From the NCBI RefSeq assembly GCF_000003195.3, contig NC_012875.2:33150314-33214313 (forward strand): 64,000 nt of DNA, given 5' to 3'. The position numbers were made by a program, and so were the translations under genes. The stretch's first letter is position 1. Every line of letters begins with the position of its first letter. This document shows, piece after piece, positions 56,308 to 64,000 of the stretch. The notes below the pieces were generated by a model. The model did not search any database, was not told where the DNA came from, and saw only the letters and a list, made by a program, of their open reading frames with translations. This DNA is from Sorghum bicolor (lineage: Eukaryota > Streptophyta > Magnoliopsida > Poales > Poaceae).

Positions 56308-57089
56308 TTGCCAACACCGCACTTCGAACTGCTGAGCAAACAAAGAACATGGATGACTCCGTATAAAGAGGTGCAGACACCAAGGTCCACACCTAATCAA
56401 ATGATGCACCTAAAGGATGAAGATGATGAGAAGTCTTGTCCAGAAGACTTAAACCATTGGATCCTTGTCGGAGGAGGTCAAGATCGTCGACTCAAGTCAC
56501 CTTTCCTGACAAGAAGGACGACCCTAGTGTTTCAAGCATCGAGTGCACAATCAATGGATAATATTTTCAGAAGACACTCTATGACACCGGATCTGACGAC
56601 AACATAATGACCGCAGTCACTTATCAGCTCCTGTATGGAACCATAACCAATATACATTCAGCTCCAGATGATTTTTAGGTCATTCACATGGGAGACGACG
56701 AGTACGATCCACCCATCATCCTTGGAAGACCGTTCCTCAGCACTATCAAAGCCATTATCTATATTGGAACCGGAGAAGTCCACATGCACTTCCCCTCTGA
56801 GAAGGTACGCCGCTATTTTACTGACCCTAACTATTTAGTTGAAGACTCTAAGCAGGTCAGGACAAGAAGAAGACAACGCAACCGCAACCAGAGGAGGCAA
56901 ATCATCAAGGACGGATGGGTAGACTAAGAAGGAGAAGTGATAAGGTCTGAAGACATACAGCTTAAACAGAACTGTCCTGAGGAGACTGTACCACCGAGTC
57001 AGGTGTGGAGAGAGAAGATAGTTATACACAAAGAGGAGGCGCCGCCGGAATCACCGACTACACCACCTAGCGAATCCCAGGACGACTGA
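56308..57089 (+). pseudogene. Protease ORF of outer non-autonomous element
   Basis: Colinear with the inner 51276-50505. The first part (PYKEVQTPRSTPNQMMHL) ends in a frame change after about 56505. The LYDTGSDDNIM active site (about 56579) is in the next frame, followed by TAG near 56678, ILGRPFL (about 56718), TAA at 56925-56927 and TGA 57087-57089. The breaks differ from those of the inner copy, so they arose separately. Confidence 0.78.
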
Positions 57090-59271
57090 AAACACAAGGA
57101 GTCCCGTTCGGAGGACTTAAAAACACCGAATGCCTTGCCAAGAGGTAAACTTGGTAGTTATCCTTTTCCTTTCAATTATTCATTTATAGTTTGCTTAGTT
57201 AATCAGGTTCATGCTATCTTGAAAAGAAAATAAAAATGTTAAAAAAATAGTAAGCCCCATGTGAGTAGACTTGTGGTTTAAAAAACCCATAGGTATATTG
57301 ACTGTGGTGGCATAAAATAAATATATTTTCATCTTACAATAAAAATATAAAAATAATAAGTGCATGATCCTGCTAAATAAATAACATTTATTGAGGAGGC
57401 TCAACATGATAAAGGCTACATATTTATGCTAACACCTAATCAGTTCCACAAAGCTTTGTTGTCTATTTGAGCTCCACAAAATTCAAGGATCAAAGAAGAC
57501 TAGCAGACGGAGGACATCCGAATCGCTATCAGGGTGCTGCTGACTTTCAAATACACCTCCACCACCTGCTAGCTATAACAGAAGAAATTACGTCAAAGTC
57601 TAGCTTGGGGGAGAGCACTCCCATTTATCTAGCTAAGTGTTTCTACTCGTGTTTATACTTTACTCAAATAATAAAAGATGCATAATCATGAAAACCCAAA
57701 TAAAGATTTTGTGCTTTTATATATATATCTTTGCTTAGTTTGCTAAATAAATAAATAAATAAAGTTTGCTATGAACCCTCATGATAAACTCTCACATGGA
57801 AATGATGAATAGTTGCTCTGCCATGACTAGTTCTTAAAATTGAAATCTCTCTCAAGTTTAGGCATAACTGTTATAATTTAAAGCTTGCACTAAACCTAAA
57901 CTTGTGGGAAAAGTACTTGATCTAAAGTCTAAGTCGTTAACGGATATGATATGGGAAGGTTGAGCTGCTGTTTATCTGTTCCTAGAGATGCTAGAATTCT
58001 GGAGAGTTTTATCTTTGAAAAATCTTTAAAATATCACGTGATGAGTTCCTGTATGATGAGAGTTTAAAATCCTACCACAGCCATATATACATGCTTATTA
58101 GACTTTGAGCCAAACATTTACTTTTTACTGCTTATGAGCATTGAGTGTGGTCAAGCTGTGTAGACCCTTAGGAGCTTGTCATGTGGTTAAAATCAAGATT
58201 CACTTGCATGTTCACTCGTATATACTGCTTCTACTCCGGAAGTACGCATCCACATATATCCACTCATTTCCATCTCCAGATTCACCCAAAATTATTCTAC
58301 TCCTAATCCGGGAGAGAATAGCCAAAAACATTTTCCTATCCCTGTTATTCCCTTTGAAATAAATGCTCCAGTTATTTTGGTTACTACCACTTGCTACATT
58401 CTTTCAGGAGATGAGTCCTCTAAAAAAAGAGAAAAAAATAAAATAATACGAGGAAATAAAAAGAGGCAAGTGCCCGGAACCTCGAAGAAAAGAAAAAGTG
58501 AGACGAGAGGTAAAAATAGACAAGTGTCCGACAGTAGAATTAGGGGTACAAGATACCCACCTCAGAGAAAAGAAAAAGAAAATATAGAGCATCTCATTCC
58601 TCTCAAAAAGCTTCAAAGTGCAAGAAAGGTATGTATCCCTCAAAAGAGCAAAAGAATTAGACTTTCACCATTGTTATCACCATCATCACCATACACCATT
58701 CACTCGCCACACATGCACATCTTGATTTGACTTATTGACTTGTTTCTCTGGATCCATGGTTTGACTATGCAATAAATGTCTTGTAAGTATGTATTAGCTG
58801 TCTTCCACCTATGAGCTCCAGATATCAAAACCTTATTAGAGTAGGGTGAGAGAGAAAGTAATATCTCTATGCCTCATACCACAAATACTACATACTTTGA
58901 GAGAAGGCATATACCATTACTGCCTTGGCAAGGATCCAGAAATACCACAAAAGAGAGATTTGAGAGAATCATATAAGGAATCTCTGAGTTTTATTTGAAA
59001 ATCTGCAAAAACTCCAGAGCTATAGCTGATCAAGAATAAGAGACATGGCGCTTGACTTGACCGTTCTATCTTTTAACTGCTCAAAATGCAAGTGACGGAT
59101 ACAAGCCCCATGGTGAAAGGTAAAATGAGTAAGTTTTAAGTCTTAACAGTTTATTCTAACTCAAAGATGAGATCTTGCTTGAATGCGTGTACTTTTAAGG
59201 CATGAAACCACTGCAGAAACTCTTGAGTTCATCCTTGCTCAGGGACTAGCAAGAGGTAAGCTTGGGGGAGT
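57090..59271 (+). other. Outer element 3' non-coding region and polypurine tract
   Basis: About 2.2 kb without a supported gene. Short open stretches such as 58377-58730 are A/G-rich and not shared in frame with the inner copy. The polypurine tract aagcttgggggagt ends at 59271 beside the LTR. Confidence 0.75.
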
Positions 59272-60501
59272 TGTTGACGGTCCTTAAGTACCAAATATAA
59301 TCATCAAATAAATAAAGAAAAGGATCCAAATGCAACCAACATCTAGACTTAGGGTTTTATCTGACAGAATTCCACGAGTTTTGGTGTTTGTCTATTTCTG
59401 CAGGGGGTTATCAGGAAATACGGAAGAAAGGCCCACATGTCGGGATTACATAGAGATATCAACTCACCGCGCAATTTTATACCATCTAGAAGACTCCACA
59501 AGCCACGGGAAGAAAGCATAGGCCGAAAGGGGCCAGGCCCAGGGCGCCCTCCCTCCTTCCCTGGGCGCCCGCCCTGACATGGACTCCGTTCGGGACTCTC
59601 TTCGCACACGATGTTCCACCGACCTAAAGGATCAAGGATAACGTAGTACCACATCGCCTACCGACCCAAAAACGCATAGAGGAGGAGGACTATAGAAGGA
59701 GACCCCCTGGCCCCTGGAGAAGACAAGAAGTTATCATAGAGTTGAGGGGTGCCCTCGAAGGAAAACCTCTTCTCTAAATAGAATTTCTTTTTAGGCTTAG
59801 CAACCAATGTGAGTAGAAATAGATCTTCTAGTTTCTACTAGATTGAGAGAGATAGAGTGGAGGTGAAGATCGGAGGAAGGCCGGCCTGTCGGTGTCTACT
59901 CCGAGGTTGTACCTGCGGGATCAAGTCTTCTAACCCGAGGCTTGCTTCTAAGATTTTTCAGTAATTCGACTTCTAATTCTAGTAAGTTCTTGTTTTATTG
60001 TTCTTTGGTTTATGAGTTTACTTTAATCCTCTTCTAGTTGAGTATTAGAGTAATCATTGCTAGTGTAAACGTGGTGTTTAGGCTAGGGTACTCATACATA
60101 TCCCCTGACTAGCTGGACTGTGGTAGTAGCTAGGAACGTGACATTTCTGAGTTACCTTTGTATCCCACATCTCGTTAGCAGGAAGGGTAGGGTTTATAGG
60201 TGCGGGTCGAACATCCTTTGTGGTGTCTAGATTCCGTAAGCTTCCCCAATAGAACAGTAGATCATCCTTACCAAGGTTAGAACGAGACTACGATTGCAGT
60301 CTTCTCTATACATCACTCACATCGAGAAACATTCTTTGTAGCCTAAAGGGATAGTAGCAATAGATTTGGTTAGTCAGATGCACCCTTTCTCCCAGTGGTA
60401 AAAATATAAATACGATACTCTGGAAAACCTCCCGGGTGAAATGCTCACCGATATCCGTGCGCTTGCGGATCATTTCCTGATTGCGTTACCAAATATCAAC
60501 A
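59272..60501 (+). repeat. Outer element 3' LTR (1230 bp)
   Basis: Same length as the 5' LTR, about 25 differences. The TATA box is mutated to tatagaa at 59691-59697. Confidence 0.93.
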
Positions 60502-60506
60502 CCGAC
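60502..60506. repeat. Target-site duplication ccgac (right copy)
   Basis: Pairs with ctgac at 44690-44694. Confidence 0.85.
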
Positions 60507-63500
60507 GACTTTCTTCGTTATCAGTGGAAAGGGTGCTTATAACCTACTGTTGGGGAGAGATTGGATTCATGCCAATTGTTGCATCCCATCTACTATACAC
60601 CAGTGTTTGGTTTAGTGGGTAGGTGACAAGATTGAAGTTGTCCTAGGAGATTCTTCGTATGTCATTGCATCGGCAGAGGCAGATACTTATGAGAGGACCA
60701 GGTGCATCTCACAAGAAATTTGGAAGAAGGATTTCCTCAATGTTGCCGATTACGAAATTTCACCGAACCAAGCAGTCGGTTCTGATGAGGAGTTTTAATG
60801 GATAGGTTCGTCGATGATGGAAAATTAGGCCAGGGGTTTACATCGGCCGATGATTTAGTAAGAGTAGATATAGGTAATGGTGATAAGCCAAGACCTACTT
60901 TTATTAGTGCTAAGTTAGATTCTGAGTGTAAGTAATAGTTAACTAATTTGTTACGGGAATATAAAGATTGCTTTGCTTGGGATTATACCGAAATGCATGG
61001 TTTAGACCGATCTATTGTTGAACATCGGTTGCCTATCAAATCTGGATTTCAGCCACATCAGCAGCCAGCTCGCTGATGTAATCCTATTATTCTTCCTGAC
61101 ATTAAGTCCGAAATAACTAAACTTATCGAGGCTAAATTTATTCGGCAATGTCGGTATGCCGAGTGGATTTCCAATGTTGTTCCAGTCTATAAGAAAAATG
61201 GGAAGCTTCGAGTCTGCATTGATTTCAGGAATCTTAACAAGGCTACACCAATGGATGGTTGTCCAATTCCAGTTGCCGATTTACTAGTTGATGCTGCGGT
61301 TGGACATCGGATCATAAGCTTTATAGATGGCAATGCAGGATATAATCAGATATTCATGGCTGAAGAAGATATTCCGAAGACCGCATTTAGATGTCCTGGT
61401 CATGTTGGGTTTTTTGAATGGATAGTCATGACCTTTGGCTTAAAAAATGGTGGTGCTACTTATCAGAGGGCTATGAATTTTATTTTTCATGAGTTCATCG
61501 GTAAGCTGGTAGAAATTTACATTGATGATGTGGTGGTTAAGTCTGGGGATTTCACAAAGCATCTTGCCGATCTGCGAAAAGTGTTGGAGTGCACAAGGAA
61601 ACATGGTTTAAAGATGAATCCTAACAAGTGTGCATTTGGTGTATCGGCAGGGCAATTTCTTGGTTTCATGGTGCATCAGAGAGGAATTGAAATTAGTAGG
61701 AGATCTATTGATGCCATCAACAAGATAGTTGCTCCTACCAACAAAACTGAACTCCAGTCTTTGATGGGCAAGGTAAATTTTATCAGGCGGTTTATATCTA
61801 ATTTGTCTGGTAAGATTCACGCTTTTAGTCCTTTACTTAAATTGAAGGCCGATCAAGAGTTTGTATGGGAAAAGAGCAACAATCAGCCTTGGATGAAATC
61901 AAGAATTATTTAACAAATCCTCTAGTTCTGATTCCACCTCAGCAAGGAAAGCCTTTCAGATTATATTTGTCTACCGATGGGATGGTCATCGGTTCGGCTT
62001 TGATTCAAGAGTTTGAAGGGAAGGAGCGTGTGATTTATTATTTAAGTAGAAGACTGATTGATGCTGAGACCAGGTATTCGGCAATAGAAAAATTATGTTT
62101 ATGCCTATATTTTTCATGTATTAAGTTGAGGCACTATCTGTTGTTGGCCGAATGCACTGTTATATGCAAAGATGATGTAGTCCGGTACATGCTGTCTATG
62201 CCGATTATGAGTGGTAGGATCGGCAAATGGATTTTGGCGTTGTCGGAATTTGATCTACGTTACGAATCGGCTAAGGCAGTTAAAGGACAGATTATGGCCG
62301 ATTTTGTCACTCAACATTGCGGTGTAGTGGGAACTTTGGAAATTGTTCCATGGACGCTCTTCTTTGATGGATCTACGTGTGACCGGGGGGCAGAAATTGG
62401 TATAGTATTAATTTCTCCTCGGGGAAAGAAGTATGAATTCTCTCTGCCGATTGTCGCCACGTCAACAAATAATCAAGCTGAATACCAAGCTTTAATCAAA
62501 GGGTTGGAATTGTTAAAAGAGGTTTGTGCTGATGCTGTTGAAATCTTCGGAGATTCTATGCTTGTCATAAATCAATTGGCTGGAATTTATGAATGCCGAA
62601 GCGAGGTCTTGATAACCTATTATGAAAAGAGTATGCAGCTATTAAAGGAATTCAAGGATTTCCGATTAGAGCATGTTCCTCGATTACATAACGAAGAGGC
62701 TAATCGGTTGGCTCAGCATGCCTCGGGATATCAACTCATATTAAACACGTTATCGGCAATCGGTGCCGATGATTGGAGAAAGGAGATCATTGATTATTTA
62801 AAGGATCCATCTAAAAAGGTTGAGAGGCGTATCAGGTTTCAAGCCACCAAGTATGTGCTCCTTGGGGATGAACTATATTATCGGACTATAGATGGAGTTC
62901 TTCTCAAGTGCTTAGGTGATGATGAGGCTAAAAGTTTGATGGGTGAAATTCACGAGGGAGTATGTGGAGCATCAGTCGGCTTTTAAGATGAAATGGATGA
63001 TTAGGAGAAACGATTATTATTGGTCGACCATACTTGAGGATTGCTTTAAATATTTCAAAGGATGTCAAGGACGTCAGAAGTTTGGCAATGTTCAAAGAGT
63101 AACCGCATCGGCTATGAATCCCATTATTAGGCCTTGGCCGTTCCGGGGATGGGCTATTGATCTAATCGGCCAGATTTACCCACCATCAAGCAAAGGGTAT
63201 AAGTTCATCTTAGTTGCTACTGATTATTTCACTAAGTGGGTTAAAGCTATTCCTTTGAAGAAAGTCACATCGGCTAATATGATTGATTTCGTGAAAGAGC
63301 ATATTGTTTACCGATTCGGTATTCCTCAAACAACTACTACCGATCAGGGTACCATGTTTACATCGGGAGAGTTTGATGAATTTGCAATCGTTATGGGGAT
63401 TAAAGTGTTGAATTCTTCTCCTTATTATGCTCAAGCCAATGGGCAGGCCAAGGCGTCTAACAAAGGAATTATTAAACTCATCAAACAAAAGATTGAAGAA

Positions 63501-64000
63501 AATCCTAGAAGGTGGCATACATTGTTGAATGAAGCTTTATGGTCATATCGGATGGCATGTCATGGGTCGACTAAAGTTTCACCTTATCAATTGGTGTATG
63601 GACACGATACAGTGCTACCATGGGAAATTAAAACCGGATCTAGGCGACTATCTTTTCAGGACCAGTTGGCTGCCGATGACTATGCTACTTTGATGAAAGA
63701 TGAGTTAGACGATTTAGCAGAACATCGGCTGAGGGCTTTGATAAGTATAGAAGAAAATAAAAGAAGAGTTGCTAGGTGGTATGATAAAAAGGTAAAAGCT
63801 AAGGAGTTTGCCAATGGAGATTTGGTGTGGAAACTAATATTACCGATTGGGACTAAAAGTTCGAAGTTTGGCAAGTGGTCTCCTAATTGGGAAGGTCCTT
63901 ATCGGATAAATCGGTATGCTCCTGGTAATGCTTATATTTTGGAAACTCTCGACGGAGTTGAATTTCCCAGAGCTTTGAATGGAAAATATTTGAAGAAATA
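60507..64000 (+). pseudogene. Tat pol of copy B (protease end, RT, two RNase H, integrase; open at window end)
   Basis: Protease end LLLGRDWIHAN at about 60553 continues from 44689. After a decayed stretch (60600-61070, several stops) RT is clear: GKLRVCIDFRNLN, FIDGNAGYNQ and YIDDVVVKS (61518-61540). A one-base loss in tgggaaaag near 61868 shifts the frame to 61865-62984, holding RNase H (LYLSTDG, YYLSRRL) and the archaeal-type RNase H at about 62351-62740 (WTLFFDGSTCDRGAE, NNQAEYQAL, EANRLAQHA). A two-base loss near 62970 shifts again. Integrase then runs open to the window end: Asp (WAIDLIGQ), Asp (TTDQGTMF), and GQAKASNK, where Lys replaces the catalytic Glu that copy A retains. Confidence 0.9.

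Larger units (their letters stand above)
44695..60501 (+). mobile_element. Non-autonomous Athila/Tat-like element, outer copy (contains inverted sibling)
   Basis: Both LTRs are exactly 1230 bp (44695-45924 and 59272-60501), tgttgacgg...atatcaaca, about 2% different. The primer site for tRNA-Asp and the polypurine tract are present. The internal sequence (45925-47075 plus 55029-59271, about 5.4 kb) encodes two short ORFs and a protease but no RT, RNase H or integrase, so it must be mobilised in trans. The tRNA-Asp primer and the protease style suggest an Athila-related helper. The outer copy is interrupted at 47075/55029 by a second copy of the same family in opposite orientation. Confidence 0.92.
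27827..64000 (+). mobile_element. Tat-lineage Ty3/gypsy retrotransposon, copy B (with three nested insertions)
   Basis: LTR, primer site, gag 28511-31156, gag end and protease 44014-44689, and RT, RNase H, archaeal-type RNase H and integrase 60507-64000, running off the window. It is interrupted by a chromovirus (31157-44008) and a nested pair of non-autonomous elements (44695-60501). Host codons resume in phase after each insertion once one target-site copy is removed. The archaeal-type RNase H (WTLFFDGS) is diagnostic for the Tat clade. Several frameshifts and stops, and a changed integrase Glu, show that it is inactive. Confidence 0.9.

Noticed and set aside
58377..58730. Lys/Arg-rich ORF in the outer non-autonomous element
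   Set aside because: It reflects an A/G-rich tract. The inner copy is not open in the same frame over the matching region (48945-49238 covers only part).

Overview
This window looks like intergenic repeat DNA from a large grass genome, probably of the maize, sorghum, sugarcane and millet group. I find no host gene, no tRNA or rRNA gene and no CRISPR array. Essentially every base belongs to LTR retrotransposons, most of them nested inside one another. The grass assignment rests on the element types: a Sirevirus whose LTRs carry CACCGGAC/GTCCGGTG palindromes, Tekay/Del chromoviruses with about 4 kb LTRs, and a Tat-lineage Ty3/gypsy element with a second, archaeal-type RNase H. The species cannot be read from the sequence.

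Layout. (1) The oldest layer is a Ty3/gypsy Tat family. Positions 1-1791 are the 3' part of copy A (integrase tail, then an antisense two-exon ORF). One LTR follows (1792-1879 plus 27827-28462, split by an insertion). Then copy B begins: gag from 28511, protease from 44014, and RT, RNase H and integrase from 60507 to the window end. Only one LTR separates A from B. (2) A Sirevirus (Ty1/copia, minus strand, 1880-27821) sits inside that LTR, with TSD gttcg/gtttg. (3) A Tekay chromovirus (plus strand, 7714-23379, TSD aagca) sits inside the Sirevirus pol. (4) A second chromovirus family (minus strand, 31157-44008, TSD cttgg) sits inside the gag/protease region of B. (5) A non-autonomous element with tRNA-Asp primer site and 1230 bp LTRs (plus strand, 44695-60501, TSD ctgac/ccgac) sits inside the protease of B. 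(6) A second copy of that same family (minus strand, 47076-55023, TSD atcgt) is inserted in inverted orientation inside the first.

Every insertion was checked by target-site duplications and by resumption of the host sequence on the far side. The gag-protease frame of B continues exactly across the 12.9 kb chromovirus, its protease resumes across the 15.8 kb nested pair, and the Sirevirus pol frame continues across the 15.7 kb chromovirus. LTR-pair differences counted by eye are roughly 0.9% for the minus chromovirus, 1.4% for the Sirevirus, 1.5% for the inner and 2.0% for the outer non-autonomous element, and 1.7% for the plus chromovirus. All are insertions on a scale of one to a few million years.

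No element is fully intact. The plus chromovirus keeps a single gag-pol frame over 4.4 kb but has eight in-frame stops there and one more in an upstream ORF. The minus chromovirus is nearly coding but has a garbled 117 nt patch in RT. The Sirevirus gag is intact, and its pol has one stop plus the large insertion. The most interesting signals are: an apparent spliced antisense gene in the Tat element; splice-acceptor-like sites exactly before both ORF0 and gag in two different chromoviruses; a 15.8 kb inverted self-nest able to make long hairpin RNA; a protease-only non-autonomous family with two small ORFs conserved in both copies; and an LTR hairpin that looks like a template-switch scar.
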